Shown here: one piece after another, positions 1-8,855 of the stretch
How the letters are laid out: each line of letters begins with the position of its first letter
Position numbering within the stretch: position 1 is the stretch's first letter
From: an uncultured Lysobacterales bacterium
GTDB taxonomy: Bacteria; Pseudomonadota; Gammaproteobacteria; Xanthomonadales; SZUA-36
DNA length: 35,706 nt
Reading direction: 5' to 3'
NCBI GenBank assembly: GCA_937924405.1
Contig: CALDVW010000097.1
Location: 1-35,706, forward strand
Notes under the pieces: generated by a model
Told to the model about the DNA's origin: nothing
The model's input: the letters and a program-made list of their open reading frames with translations, nothing else
Databases searched by the model: none
Translations under genes and position numbers: made by a program

Positions 1-59
1 ATCACCAGGACGATCAGGAATCCCAGCAGTGTCAATCCGTTTTGATTGCGAATTTTCAT
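1..59 (-). CDS. DUF4845-type membrane protein, N-terminal fragment (partial)
   Basis: Only the first 19 codons are inside the window; the gene runs off the left edge. The visible peptide begins MKIRNQNGLTLLGFLIVLV: a short basic head followed by a hydrophobic, pilin-like segment. Small DUF4845 proteins with this kind of start usually lie between lepB and rnc in Gammaproteobacteria, and this one lies directly downstream of lepB on the same strand. A purine-rich ribosome site (AAGGAAGAAGGTG) precedes the ATG. The family's function is unknown to me. The assignment rests on gene order plus the short N-terminus, so another single-pass protein cannot be excluded. Confidence 0.6.
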   Translation of the reverse strand, partial: MKIRNQNGLTLLGFLIVLV

Positions 60-111
60 TTCGATCACCTTCTTCCTTGTTAAGTGAAACCTCGGGCTTA
101 GATACTTGAAT

Positions 112-139
112 ATTATAGTGTTTCAGAATGCTCTGCAAA
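112..139 (-). promoter_or_regulatory. Putative sigma-70 promoter for the DUF4845 gene
   Basis: On the minus strand a perfect TATAAT (117-112) is preceded, 16 bases upstream, by TTTGCA (139-134), which matches TTGACA at four of six positions. It lies in the 95-base gap after lepB and would start transcription about 45 bases before the DUF4845 ATG. It would let the downstream genes be expressed independently of the stress operon. The match is by eye only. Confidence 0.45.
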
Positions 140-154
140 AAAGCCAGACTGCGG

Positions 155-955
155 TTAGTGGATTTTGCTGCCTATCCTTGAAAGGTCGCCACAGCCTTTT
201 GTGTAGTCAAAATTCAACCAGATGCCAATGGCCCGTCCCATCATGTTCTCCTCCGGAACAAAACCCCACTCGCGGCTGTCATTGCTGCGGTCACGGTTGT
301 CTCCCATGACGAAATAGTGCCCTTCAGGCACCGTCCACTGGCCATTCCGGCTTCCGGAATTCTCATGAATCAATATATCGTGACTGACCGTACCCAGTGT
401 CTCCCGCCGGCGTATAGCGTCGGACCGGGGTGTTGAGCACTTGACTTCGGTGCTGCTGTAGTGCCCTTGCGTTTCAGCAGGAACCAGCTCACCGTTGACG
501 TAAAGTTGCTTGCCACGATAGCTAATCGTGTCACCGGGCACACCGACCAGCCGCTTGATGAAATTGATATTCGGGTCAACCGGGAAGCGAAATACCACGA
601 CATCACCGCGTTGAGGATCACCAATGGGAAGAATTTTTGTATGTAAAACCGGCAAGCGAAGCCCATAAGCGTATTTGTTGACGACGATAAAATCTCCGAT
701 CAGCAGCGTGGGAATCATCGAGCCGGAGGGGATTTTGAACGGCTCAAACAAAAATGACCGAAATAACAGCACAATCAGCAGCACGGGGAAAAGCGAACGC
801 GAGTACTCGATGAGAACGGGATCCCTGGGCTTTTCGATCTTTTTTTGAACCGCCCGGTCCATTCTTTGCCTGCGCAGAAAGGCGCTGTCAATCAACCAGA
901 TCAACCCGGTTAACGTAGTCAAAATTACCAGGAGCAGCGAAAAGTCGGGCTTCAT
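155..955 (-). CDS. lepB: Signal peptidase I
   Basis: Membrane-anchored serine protease (266 aa) that removes signal peptides from exported proteins at the periplasmic face of the inner membrane. Two hydrophobic segments (about residues 5-23 and 56-69) flank a basic cytoplasmic loop, as in the gammaproteobacterial enzyme. The catalytic Ser79 sits in PSGSM and the general base Lys134 in FIKRLVGVPGD. The conserved box MGDNRDRSNDSREWG is at about 217-231. Length is slightly below E. coli LepB (324 aa), which has a larger periplasmic insertion. The start lies 9 bases after the lepA stop, and its ribosome site (GAGGTAATAAGAG) overlaps the lepA end, so the pair is a classical lepA-lepB operon. Confidence 0.97.
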   Translation of the reverse strand: MKPDFSLLLVILTTLTGLIWLIDSAFLRRQRMDRAVQKKIEKPRDPVLIEYSRSLFPVLLIVLLFRSFLFEPFKIPSGSMIPTLLIGDFIVVNKYAYGLRLPVLHTKILPIGDPQRGDVVVFRFPVDPNINFIKRLVGVPGDTISYRGKQLYVNGELVPAETQGHYSSTEVKCSTPRSDAIRRRETLGTVSHDILIHENSGSRNGQWTVPEGHYFVMGDNRDRSNDSREWGFVPEENMMGRAIGIWLNFDYTKGCGDLSRIGSKIH

Positions 956-964
956 CAGCTCTTA

Positions 965-2767
965 TTACCTCTTGTTATCCGGTTGCAGAACGGCCAGGAA
1001 AGCTTCCTGTGGAATTTCCACCCGGCCTACTTGTTTCATGCGTTTCTTGCCGGCTTTCTGCTTTTCCAGCAGCTTGCGTTTTCGCGTGACATCACCGCCG
1101 TAACATTTGGCCGTTACATTCTTGCGCAATGCCTTCACCGTCGTGCGGGCAATCACCTGAGAGCCAATTGCTGACTGGATCGCAACATCGAACATTTGCC
1201 GGGGAATCAATTCTTTCATTTTTACCGCGAGTTCCCGACCCCGCCTTTGCGAGTGCTCACGATGCATGATCAGAGAAAGTGCATCTACTCTTTCCCCGTT
1301 AATTAATACGTCTATGCGTACGAACGGCCCGGCCTGGAAGCGCAGAAAATGATAATCGAATGATGCGTAGCCTCTGCTGACCGACTTCAGACGGTCGAAA
1401 AAATCCAACACGACTTCAGACAACGGCAACTCGTATTGAATCGAAACCTGGCTACCCATGTAATGCAGGGTTTTTTGTACCCCCCGCTTTTCTTCACACA
1501 AACCAATCACCGCCCCGACATAATCCTGCGGCACCAGGACATTCGCCTGGATAATCGGTTCACGAATTTCTGCAATTTTGTTCGTTTCGGGCAGCTTGGC
1601 CGGATTCTCCAGGCTGACCACTTGTCCGTCGTTCAATTCAATTTCGTAAATGACTGTCGGTGCGGTCGTTACGAGTTCGACGTTGTATTCACGTTCGAGC
1701 CGTTCCTGCACGATATCCATGTGAAGCAGTCCGAGAAACCCGCAGCGGAACCCAAAGCCCAGTGCTTCTGAAGTTTCGGGCTCGAACTGCAAGGCCGCGT
1801 CATTCAATTGCAGGCGGTCCAGCGCTTCTCTCAGATCGGGATAATTTTCCGCATCCGTGGGGAAAAGCCCCGCAAACACACGCGGCTGCATTTTCTTGAA
1901 GCCCGGCAATGCATCCGTCGCGCCATCTTTGGCCAACGTGATCGTGTCTCCGACCGGGGCGCCATGCACCTCCTTGATGCCAGCTACAAAAAAGCCGACC
2001 TCACCGGCGCAAATTCGGTCTCTTATTTCACGTTTGGGGGTAAACACACCCACCTGCTCAACCTGGTGCTGATTGCCCGTTGACATCAACTTGATCTTTT
2101 GTCCTTTTCCAACAGAACCATCGACTACCCGCACCAATGAAACAATCCCCAGGTAATTGTCGAACCAGGAGTCAATGATCAGGGCCTTTAGCGGCCCGGA
2201 GGGGTCTCCTTTCGGGCAGGGAATTCCGTGCACCAGTGATTCAAGAATATCGATAACACCTTCACCTGTCTTGGCGCTGACACAAAGAGCCTCCGTGGCT
2301 TCGATGCCAATAATATCTTCGATCTCCTGCTTAACCCGGTCGGATTCTGCTGAAGGCAGGTCTATTTTATTGAGCACCGGAATGACTTCCAGGCCCAGTT
2401 CGACCGCTGTGTAGCAATTAGCCACACTTTGTGCTTCGACTCCCTGGGCTGCATCTACTACGAGCAATGCGCCTTCACAGGCTGCAAGTGAACGCGAAAC
2501 CTCGTAAGAAAAGTCAACATGCCCGGGCGTGTCAATGAAATTCAACTTGTAAATCTCACCACCCCGCGACTGGTAATCAAGCGTCACACTCTGCGCCTTG
2601 ATGGTGATTCCGCGTTCCCGCTCAAGCTCCATCGAGTCGAGCACCTGATCTCCCATTTCACGCTCAGTCAAGCCGCCACAAATCTGGATAAACCGGTCAG
2701 CCAGCGTCGATTTGCCATGATCTACATGAGCGATAATAGAAAAATTTCGAATGTGGTCCTGGTTCAC
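965..2767 (-). CDS. lepA: Elongation factor 4 (LepA), ribosome back-translocating GTPase
   Basis: Translational GTPase of the EF-G/LepA family that acts on ribosomes and supports translation under stress. The G1 loop AHVDHGKST is at residues 13-21, switch [14 protein letters not shown] follows, and G4 is NKIDLP; the LepA-specific C-terminal domain ends in basic residues. The frame is open to an ATG at 2845, but I chose the GTG at 2767: it gives 600 aa, the family length, and places residue 1 at the conserved [17 protein letters not shown] start. The extra upstream codons cover a strong hairpin (2803-2836) and look untranslated. An AGGCGG lies a short distance before the GTG. The gene follows the degP-type protease and precedes lepB. 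Confidence 0.96.
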   Translation of the reverse strand: MNQDHIRNFSIIAHVDHGKSTLADRFIQICGGLTEREMGDQVLDSMELERERGITIKAQSVTLDYQSRGGEIYKLNFIDTPGHVDFSYEVSRSLAACEGALLVVDAAQGVEAQSVANCYTAVELGLEVIPVLNKIDLPSAESDRVKQEIEDIIGIEATEALCVSAKTGEGVIDILESLVHGIPCPKGDPSGPLKALIIDSWFDNYLGIVSLVRVVDGSVGKGQKIKLMSTGNQHQVEQVGVFTPKREIRDRICAGEVGFFVAGIKEVHGAPVGDTITLAKDGATDALPGFKKMQPRVFAGLFPTDAENYPDLREALDRLQLNDAALQFEPETSEALGFGFRCGFLGLLHMDIVQERLEREYNVELVTTAPTVIYEIELNDGQVVSLENPAKLPETNKIAEIREPIIQANVLVPQDYVGAVIGLCEEKRGVQKTLHYMGSQVSIQYELPLSEVVLDFFDRLKSVSRGYASFDYHFLRFQAGPFVRIDVLINGERVDALSLIMHREHSQRRGRELAVKMKELIPRQMFDVAIQSAIGSQVIARTTVKALRKNVTAKCYGGDVTRKRKLLEKQKAGKKRMKQVGRVEIPQEAFLAVLQPDNKR

Positions 2768-2802
2768 TGCCCAACCGCCTGATTCCTTAGGGACAATATC
2801 AA

Positions 2803-2836
2803 AGGGCCATTCGCTTCCTGTGAAACGAATGGCCCT
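2803..2836 (-). terminator. Hairpin in the lepA leader (intrinsic terminator or attenuator)
   Basis: An 11-bp perfect inverted repeat, AGGGCCATTCG / CGAATGGCCCT, with a 12-base loop lies between the protease stop (2874) and the lepA GTG (2767). On the minus strand it is followed by TTTGATATTG, a weak T-tract. Position and structure fit partial termination of the rpoE operon before lepA, or a leader structure controlling lepA. Confidence 0.55.
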
Positions 2837-2851
2837 GTTTCTCAATCGCCA

Positions 2852-2857
2852 ATTATA
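2852..2857 (-). promoter_or_regulatory. Possible -10 box of a lepA promoter
   Basis: A perfect TATAAT on the minus strand sits just after the protease stop codon and about 90 bases before the lepA GTG. I see no convincing -35 element at 16-18 bases, so this is a weak call. If used, transcripts would begin just upstream of the leader hairpin. Confidence 0.3.
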
Positions 2858-2873
2858 ACGTAACTGGCATTAA

Positions 2874-4295
2874 TTATTCTTCTACAGTTGGCGTGAAAGC
2901 AATATAGCGGGTAATTCCCTCTCGCATGACGCGCAGGGCCACGGCTTTTCCTTCGGGAAGCGACTCGACGATCTCGTTGAAGGACGCGGTATCTTCCACA
3001 CTCTGATTGTTGATCGTCAGGATCACGTCGCCGTTTCTGAGCCCGGCCCTGAAAGCGGCATCGTTTTCAACTGATGAAATCAACACGCCACCTTCCGGAT
3101 CGCCCAATGCACGGCGCCGATTCTCATTGATCGATTCAACCGCAATGCCGAGCTTGTTGCTCTGTATCGCTTCACCGCCTGCACCCAGCGGATTACCTTC
3201 ATCATCCGAAGACAGGGAATCCAGTGTGACGGTAAAAGTCTTGTTTTTTCCATTACGGCTGACCACAACCTCCGCTTCCGTACCCGGCGGATTGGCCCCG
3301 ACAATGGGGGGCAGGTCACCGGAAGCTTCAATTTTTTCATCGTTGAACGCCAGGATGACATCACCCGGCAGGATGCCGGCCTTTTCCGCCGCACTGCCTT
3401 CGGTCACATCGTTTACCAGCGCGCCCACCGGACGCTCGAGGTCCAGCGCCTCTGCCATTTCGCGGGTGACAGCGCCTACCTGCACGCCGAGCAGGCCGCG
3501 AGACACCTTGCCGTGTTCACGAAGCTGTACAACGGCGCTTTTTGCCGTTTCAATCGGAATTGAAAATGACAGCCCGATATAACCACCGCTGGAACTGAGA
3601 ATCCACGAGTTGATACCCACGACTTCCCCATCCATATTCAACAATGGCCCGCCGGAGTTACCACGATTGATTGCAACATCTGACTGGATGAAGGGCACGT
3701 ACTGCTGTTGATTGGTGCTTCTGCCCTTGGCGCTGACGATACCTGCGGTCACGGATTGGTCGAAATTGAATGGCGATCCGATCGCAACCACCCATTCTCC
3801 GGGACGCAACGACTTGCTGTCGCCGAATTTCAGTGTCGGCAGGCCATCAGCTTCCACTTTAAGCAGCGCTATGTCGCTTTGTGGATCTGACCCGACTACT
3901 TCGGCCTCGAATTCCCGCCGGTCGGCCATGCGTACGATGATCTGGTCAGCGCCGTCAATCACATGGTGATTCGTGATGATGTAGCCATCGGATTCAAAAA
4001 TAAATCCCGAGCCACTGCCTCTGCGATCCGGCCGGCCCATTCCGGGATTCCCAGGCTCGCCAAAAAACCGCCGGAAGAATTCAGGCATCTGTTCCTGTCC
4101 TTGAGGACCCTGCATTTCATCATCACGCCTCCGGGCACGTTCACCAAACTGAGTTACCTGAATGTTGACGACCGCGGGGCCGGTATCTTCCACGAGCTCG
4201 GTAAAATCGGGCAAGCCGGTGACACGGGCAAATACGGGATTGACGGTGAGCAGCAACAGGGCTGCAAAAATACTGATGATAAATCTTCTGGTCAC
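2874..4295 (-). CDS. mucD: DegP/DegQ (MucD)-type periplasmic serine protease with two PDZ domains
   Basis: HtrA-family protease-chaperone that degrades misfolded envelope proteins. From the GTG at 4295 (473 aa) a signal peptide begins TRRFIISIF and ends near VFA. The trypsin-like domain has His111 (TNHHV), Asp141 (SDIALLKV) and Ser214 (RGNSGGPL). Two PDZ domains follow (about 255-345 and 370-465). A GTG at 4316 would add seven residues and overlap the rseC stop as GTGA. I prefer 4295 because AGAGG lies 8 bases before it, but the choice is open. Position as fifth gene after rpoE-rseA-rseB-rseC matches Pseudomonas mucD, so sigma-E control through the operon promoter is expected. Confidence 0.95.
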   Translation of the reverse strand: MTRRFIISIFAALLLLTVNPVFARVTGLPDFTELVEDTGPAVVNIQVTQFGERARRRDDEMQGPQGQEQMPEFFRRFFGEPGNPGMGRPDRRGSGSGFIFESDGYIITNHHVIDGADQIIVRMADRREFEAEVVGSDPQSDIALLKVEADGLPTLKFGDSKSLRPGEWVVAIGSPFNFDQSVTAGIVSAKGRSTNQQQYVPFIQSDVAINRGNSGGPLLNMDGEVVGINSWILSSSGGYIGLSFSIPIETAKSAVVQLREHGKVSRGLLGVQVGAVTREMAEALDLERPVGALVNDVTEGSAAEKAGILPGDVILAFNDEKIEASGDLPPIVGANPPGTEAEVVVSRNGKNKTFTVTLDSLSSDDEGNPLGAGGEAIQSNKLGIAVESINENRRRALGDPEGGVLISSVENDAAFRAGLRNGDVILTINNQSVEDTASFNEIVESLPEGKAVALRVMREGITRYIAFTPTVEE

Positions 4296-4312
4296 TGCAT
4301 ATACCTCTTTCT

Positions 4313-4780
4313 TCACTTTCCTGTTTTTTGAATTTCAACCACTCGCAGAAGGTGGACAATGAATGCCGGCGGAAATTCCCTGGAATGCTTCCTGTTCCGG
4401 AAAACCGCCGCTGCTCCCCCTGCGACCGCGCATAATAACGTGATTACGTCTGAGGCCGCTGCTCCCATTTTCATTACCAGGGAAAAGTAATAGCCCAAAA
4501 CTGCCCCCGCCAGTCCCGCCAGCAAAGGCAGCAGGTAAAGAAGGGAAACCATTCTGACAAAAAGCGTTTCTGGAATGCCAACCATCACGGGTTGCCCCGC
4601 TGCAGCGTTCACTTCGTTATCCAGCTCGAGTACGACCGGATTCCTCTTCAATAAGCGGCCAAATACTCCGGCCCCACATCCTTTGCCTGCATCACAACTT
4701 GGGCATCCGCTGCTGCCCCCGAGCTGAACACGAGCCTGGCCGTCAGAAACTGCGACGACTTTACCCTGTTGCTCAATCAT
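4313..4780 (-). CDS. rseC: RseC/MucC family inner-membrane regulator
   Basis: Small membrane protein (155 aa) of the RseC/MucC family, linked in other bacteria to sigma-E modulation and to the SoxR-reducing system. The N-terminal soluble part carries a cysteine cluster, Cys26, Cys29 and Cys35 (CPSCDAGKGC), able in principle to bind metal or an Fe-S centre. Two hydrophobic segments follow, at about 72-97 and 107-127, and then a basic tail. It lies 17 bases after rseB. Its stop is adjacent to or overlaps the start of the downstream protease, indicating translational coupling. Family membership is secure from layout and position; molecular function is poorly known. Confidence 0.9.
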   Translation of the reverse strand: MIEQQGKVVAVSDGQARVQLGGSSGCPSCDAGKGCGAGVFGRLLKRNPVVLELDNEVNAAAGQPVMVGIPETLFVRMVSLLYLLPLLAGLAGAVLGYYFSLVMKMGAAASDVITLLCAVAGGAAAVFRNRKHSREFPPAFIVHLLRVVEIQKTGK

Positions 4781-4797
4781 GCCTGCTGGTACCGTGA

Positions 4798-5778
4798 TCA
4801 GGGTGATACGGGAACGACAGTATCGGCGACCGATTGCACAGTAATGGCCGGCACATCACCCACGACGGTAATCAATACATCATCCGTTATTCTCAAGAAT
4901 GCGTGAGTGGTTCCACGGCGCTTGAGACCGGTCTCATTGCGGCCCTGGCCATCATTGCTTTCAACATAAACCGAAACTGCCGCCAGTCCGTCGCTGTAAA
5001 CAAGGTGCTCATAGATTCCCTGGTCCTGCCGGCCAAAATACCGGTGGGCCGTCAAGCTGAATCCGGGCGGAAGTTCGGCGGGTTGCCAGCGCGGCTTGGC
5101 CTGCGAAATACCACGCCCGGAAGGAAGGGATGACTCGACCGTTTTGAATTTCTTCAGCTGATTGCTCGATTTCAGTTCTTTGACATCGACCTCAGAACCC
5201 AGCCGCACGTCGGTGAACATGAGCTTTGCCAACGGTTGGCTATTGCTGTCGATCATGATCCACTTGAGCAACAAACCGGAATGTTCCTCCAGCCATAACG
5301 AGTATCCATAACGATACTTGTCCCTGGGTAATACCTTTAGATTTCGGGCCTTGTGCCCGGCTATCCTCGCCCTGGCGCCGAGTGATAGCGAATACGATTC
5401 AGCTGTCTGGTCGTCCTCATCGAGTGGCAGCGCCGGGAAAAACCGTCGCTTGAAGCCGGAATCCGCAAATACAGACTGGTCATCGGCAAGCACCCATCTA
5501 ACGCCGTTGGAATCCCTGAGCACTTCACGCGGCGCGCCGGATACCGATACCAGGCGTTCACGCACACCGTCCTCATCGGATACATGAGTAATTCTCATGG
5601 TGTCAACATTGTCGCCCTGAACGTATACAAATGTGCCCTGGTAGCTCATCTGGCTCATGGCGGTAGACATTCGCTCGAGCCATTCACGCGGTTCATCAAC
5701 TCCCGCTGCAAGTACGGACCCGCTTGAACCGGACAGGGCAGCCGCCAGGATCACTGTGGCAGCCAGGATATTCATCAT
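4798..5778 (-). CDS. rseB: RseB/MucB periplasmic sensor of envelope stress
   Basis: Periplasmic protein (326 aa) that binds the periplasmic part of RseA/MucA and protects it from regulated proteolysis. In the E. coli model it also senses mislocalised lipopolysaccharide or lipoproteins. A signal peptide covers about residues 1-24 (ending VLAAG). The mature part starts EPREWLERMSTAMSQMSYQG, the typical MucB/RseB N-terminal domain, which has a LolA-like fold in known structures; a smaller C-terminal domain follows. The ATG overlaps the rseA stop as ATGA, so the two are translationally coupled. A second ATG immediately follows the first. Confidence 0.95.
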   Translation of the reverse strand: MMNILAATVILAAALSGSSGSVLAAGVDEPREWLERMSTAMSQMSYQGTFVYVQGDNVDTMRITHVSDEDGVRERLVSVSGAPREVLRDSNGVRWVLADDQSVFADSGFKRRFFPALPLDEDDQTAESYSLSLGARARIAGHKARNLKVLPRDKYRYGYSLWLEEHSGLLLKWIMIDSNSQPLAKLMFTDVRLGSEVDVKELKSSNQLKKFKTVESSLPSGRGISQAKPRWQPAELPPGFSLTAHRYFGRQDQGIYEHLVYSDGLAAVSVYVESNDGQGRNETGLKRRGTTHAFLRITDDVLITVVGDVPAITVQSVADTVVPVSP

Positions 5779-6413
5779 TGCTGACTGGGTTCTTCGTTCC
5801 TGTCGGCGGTGTTTTCAGCTTCCTTGTCCTGCAAGCTGCTTTCACTGCTGGATTCACCTCCGGTGATGACGATGGGAACAAATCTCACAAAACCCTTGCC
5901 GCCGGTTGAGTCGGCCGCCTGGTAATGCCGCACGAAGTATGAATCCATTTTTGTCGCCCCGCTCAAACTGACCTGGCTGGAAAATGGCGCGGCGGATTGC
6001 CCCAGGCTTTGCGGACTGGTAAATGGTTCAGCTGCAGCCTTCCCTGCCAGGTCTCCGCCAGTCTCTGGCGTGCCCGGAACTCCGGGACCAACCGTCACGA
6101 TAGCCATCAAAGCGACCGAAGCCGCAATAGCCAGGCCTGCGGCCGGTTTCAGCCAACTGGTGCCCAGCCGCCGGGAGGGTGTCAATGGTGTTTGGTTTTC
6201 CAGAGCCAGATTGACCCGGGCACATAAATCCTCTTCGGCGATGCCACCGTCCTGGTGGCGAAGACAGTCCCGTACCAGGTGATAGCGCGTCCAGGTGGCG
6301 CGCAGTTCTTCATCAGTGCCCAGGCGCCTGATAAGAAACCGGCCGGTTTCCCGGTTGATTTCACCATCAACCAGACATGATAGGTGTTCGCGTGTCTCTT
6401 TGCTCATATTCAT
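5775..6413 (-). CDS. rseA: RseA/MucA anti-sigma-E factor
   Basis: Single-pass inner-membrane anti-sigma factor (212 aa). The cytoplasmic N-terminal domain (about 1-85, with HLSCLVDGEINRE near 10-22) matches the RseA_N domain that sequesters sigma-E. One transmembrane segment lies at about 90-108. The periplasmic C-terminal half is where RseB binds and regulated intramembrane proteolysis begins in known systems. It starts 25 bases after rpoE and overlaps rseB by 4 bases. The periplasmic tail is low in complexity and ends in acidic and polar residues, as in MucA homologues. The C-terminal residues that would be read by a DegS-type PDZ are not obvious. Confidence 0.93.
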   Translation of the reverse strand: MNMSKETREHLSCLVDGEINRETGRFLIRRLGTDEELRATWTRYHLVRDCLRHQDGGIAEEDLCARVNLALENQTPLTPSRRLGTSWLKPAAGLAIAASVALMAIVTVGPGVPGTPETGGDLAGKAAAEPFTSPQSLGQSAAPFSSQVSLSGATKMDSYFVRHYQAADSTGGKGFVRFVPIVITGGESSSESSLQDKEAENTADRNEEPSQQ

Positions 6414-6438
6414 TCCGTATTACGTATTCTCAGTTCCT

Positions 6439-7011
6439 TTACAAAAGGGGCTTCAATTTTTCGTCGATGGCTTCTCTGGCCCGAAAAATTCTTGAACGAA
6501 CGGTTCCGATCGGGCAATCCATCGTGATCGCTATGTCTTCGTAGCTCATTCCTTCCATCTCGCGCAGCATGATGGCCGTTCTCAGGTCGTCCGGAAGCTC
6601 TGCAATCGTGTCGTAAATGGTGCGCTTGATTTCTTCACGCATCAGTTCGCTTTCCGGCGTCCCCTGTTCCTTGAGACGGCTTTCCAGGTCATATTGTTCC
6701 GCATCGGCCGCATCAATGTCCGTTGAGGGCGGTCTCCTCTTGCGCGCGACCAGCCAATTTTTCGCCGTATTGATGGCAATCCGGTACAACCAGGTATAAA
6801 ACGCACTGTCACCGCGGAAACGATCTATCGCCCGGTAGGCCTTGATGAAAGCCTCCTGAGCCACATCCTGTGCTTCCGCCTGGTCAGAAACGTAACGTGC
6901 GACCAGGCTTACTATCCGGTGCTGGTACTTGCCGATCAGCAGGTCGAAGGCCTGCTTATCGCCCTTCTGCACCCGCTCCACCAGCAATTGATCGACCTGT
7001 GCTTCGCTCAT
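6439..7011 (-). CDS. rpoE: RNA polymerase sigma factor RpoE/AlgU (ECF, envelope stress)
   Basis: ECF sigma factor directing the envelope stress response. Region 2 runs from FDLLIGKYQHRIVSLVARY through FIKAYRAIDRFRGDSAFYTWLYRIAINTAKN; region 4 contains LREMEGMSYEDIAITMDCPIGTVRSRIFRAREAI. I chose the ATG at 7011: 190 aa, starting SEAQVDQLLVERVQKGDKQAF, aligns with E. coli RpoE from residue 1, and GGCGGAG lies 9 bases upstream. The frame stays open to another ATG at 7119, also with a fair ribosome site (AGGGAG), which would add 36 residues. A sigma-E-like promoter upstream indicates autoregulation. It heads the rpoE-rseA-rseB-rseC-mucD operon. Confidence 0.96.
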   Translation of the reverse strand: MSEAQVDQLLVERVQKGDKQAFDLLIGKYQHRIVSLVARYVSDQAEAQDVAQEAFIKAYRAIDRFRGDSAFYTWLYRIAINTAKNWLVARKRRPPSTDIDAADAEQYDLESRLKEQGTPESELMREEIKRTIYDTIAELPDDLRTAIMLREMEGMSYEDIAITMDCPIGTVRSRIFRAREAIDEKLKPLL

Positions 7012-7318
7012 GCGCGCACGCTCCGCCTCTGCCTTTACAGCCGACAGCACGGGTGACTGAATGCGGGTTTCCGCTTCAGGTACCGTCTGTACGGCATGTA
7101 ATTTGTATACGGCCGTCATTCCTATCGGCTCCCTGCGCTGAGCATATCATGGTCGTTGTTCCCACTGAGCGATATGACACGGTCCCGGCAGCGGAGTTCC
7201 CTGACATTGCCTTTTTTTTCACCCATTTCTCCGGATGCAAGTTTTCAGGGGCGGTGCGATAATAAGGGGCTTGATCCCGGTATTTTTTTCAATCAATAAA
7301 AAGGCGGTTAGATAAACC
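7012..7318. other. Divergent control region between rpoE and the ALDH7 gene
   Basis: This 307-base stretch holds the rpoE leader (7012-7119, possibly translated as an in-frame extension), the sigma-E-like promoter at 7173-7200 and the leader of the plus-strand dehydrogenase. Before the latter, TTGATC (7271-7276) could be a -35 element, but the matching -10 (CAATAA, 7294-7299) is poor. AAAGGCGG about 11 bases before the ATG at 7319 is its likely ribosome site. No other gene was found. Confidence 0.6.
7173..7200 (-). promoter_or_regulatory. Sigma-E-type promoter driving rpoE (autoregulatory)
   Basis: On the minus strand GGAACTC (7200-7194) and GTCATA (7178-7173) are separated by exactly 15 bases. 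The known sigma-E consensus is GGAACTT, 15-16 bases, then GTCTAA, so the -35 differs at one position and the -10 at two. It lies about 54 bases before the upstream ATG of rpoE. Sigma-E family operons are commonly autoregulated, and the position is right for that. Found by eye, not by a scored search. Confidence 0.65.
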
Positions 7319-8836
7319 ATGGAATTTTTGAAAACCTTAGGAATTAAAGACGTCAATCCCGGAGCATATTTCGGCAACGGTGAATGGTCCTCCACGCAAG
7401 ACGCAGGAATGATCGAATCGATCAATCCGGACAACGGAGAAGTGATCGCCAGTGTTTACGGCGCATCGGCAGCTGACTATGAACGTGTCATCGAAACCGC
7501 CCAATCAGTATTTGAAGACTGGCGTAATATTCCGGCGCCACAACGCGGTGAGGCCGTTCGCCTGTGCACCGATGCACTGCGTAAACACAAAGACGCGCTG
7601 GGTAGCCTGGTCAGCCTCGAAATGGGCAAAATCAAGGCTGAAGGTGACGGCGAAGTGCAGGAAATGATCGATATCGGGGATTTCGCACTGGGTCAGTCAC
7701 GCATGTTGTACGGCCTCTCAATGCACTCGGAAAGGCCACGGCACCGCATGTATGAACAGTGGCATCCCTTTGGTATCGTAGGCGTTATTACATCTTTCAA
7801 TTTCCCGGTCGCGGTCTGGTCCTGGAACGCGTTGCTGGCCGCCATATGCGGTAATGTCACGGTCTGGAAACCGTCCTCGAAATGTCCGCTGTGCTGTGTC
7901 GCTGTGCAAAATATCTGCAACCAGGCGCTTGAGGAAGGGGGTTTTCCTCCCATTTTCCTGAGTTTCATGGGCAGCGGACATGATCTGGCGAACCGGTTTG
8001 TCGAGGACGATCGCGTAAAACTCGTGTCCTTCACCGGTTCCACCTGGGTGGGCAGAAACGTTGGCAAACGGGTTGCTGAACGGTTTGGCCGCTGCCTGCT
8101 GGAACTGGGCGGTAACAACGCCATTATCCTGGATGAAACCGCCGACCTGCAGATGGCTATCCCCGGGATCGTGTTCGGCGCCGTCGGAACCGCCGGACAA
8201 CGGTGCACCTCGACACGGCGCCTGTTCGTTCATGAATCCATCCACGAACAGGTTGCAGAAATGCTCGTCAACGCCTACCAACAGGTTCGCATCGGAAATT
8301 CGCTGGATCCGGATACGTTGATGGGGCCAATGGCAGACGCGGGCGCGGTAGAGGATTTCGAGGCTGCGATTGTGGCAGCCCGCGAGGCCGGGGGGGAAGT
8401 GCTGACCGGTGGTTCCCGCATCGACCGTCCGGGCTTTTTCGTGGAACCTACCATCATCAAGGCTGAAAATGACTGGGAAATTGTTCAGACCGAGACTTTC
8501 GCTCCCATTCTGTACCTGATTCCGTTTACCAGCATCGAAGACGCCATTCGTATGAACAACGGCGTTCCTCAGGGCCTTTCATCGGCGATCTTTACCAATG
8601 ATGTGAGGAACTCGGAACTATTTCTGTCCGCTTCCGGTTCAGATTGCGGTATAGCCAACGTCAATATTGGAACTTCCGGCGCCGAAATCGGTGGAGCATT
8701 TGGCGGTGAAAAGGAAACGGGAGGAGGCCGTGAGTCAGGCTCAGACGCATGGAAAACATACATGAGGAGGCAGACCAATACCATTAACTGGGGTAAGGAC
8801 CTGCCACTGGCACAGGGCATCAAGTTCGACCTCTGA
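7319..8836 (+). CDS. amaB: ALDH7-family aldehyde dehydrogenase (probable alpha-aminoadipic semialdehyde / piperideine-6-carboxylate dehydrogenase)
   Basis: NAD(P)-dependent aldehyde dehydrogenase (505 aa), family 7, the antiquitin/AmaB group that oxidises alpha-aminoadipic semialdehyde (in equilibrium with piperideine-6-carboxylate) to aminoadipate in lysine catabolism. Family-typical motifs are [12 protein letters not shown], the active-site Glu262 in ELGGNN and the catalytic Cys296 in [12 protein letters not shown]; the C-terminal block [14 protein letters not shown] is also characteristic. The gene is divergent from rpoE and is followed 19 bases later by pyrD. Substrate is inferred from the family; other semialdehydes are possible. 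A glutaryl-CoA dehydrogenase gene 2 kb downstream fits a lysine-degradation role. Confidence 0.88.
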   Translation: MEFLKTLGIKDVNPGAYFGNGEWSSTQDAGMIESINPDNGEVIASVYGASAADYERVIETAQSVFEDWRNIPAPQRGEAVRLCTDALRKHKDALGSLVSLEMGKIKAEGDGEVQEMIDIGDFALGQSRMLYGLSMHSERPRHRMYEQWHPFGIVGVITSFNFPVAVWSWNALLAAICGNVTVWKPSSKCPLCCVAVQNICNQALEEGGFPPIFLSFMGSGHDLANRFVEDDRVKLVSFTGSTWVGRNVGKRVAERFGRCLLELGGNNAIILDETADLQMAIPGIVFGAVGTAGQRCTSTRRLFVHESIHEQVAEMLVNAYQQVRIGNSLDPDTLMGPMADAGAVEDFEAAIVAAREAGGEVLTGGSRIDRPGFFVEPTIIKAENDWEIVQTETFAPILYLIPFTSIEDAIRMNNGVPQGLSSAIFTNDVRNSELFLSASGSDCGIANVNIGTSGAEIGGAFGGEKETGGGRESGSDAWKTYMRRQTNTINWGKDLPLAQGIKFDL

Positions 8837-8855
8837 ACGCGGCTGGAAAAACAAT

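Noticed and set aside
2768..2845. N-terminal extension of LepA from the ATG at 2845
   Set aside because: It covers a hairpin, is absent from the family, and the GTG at 2767 gives the exact family length.
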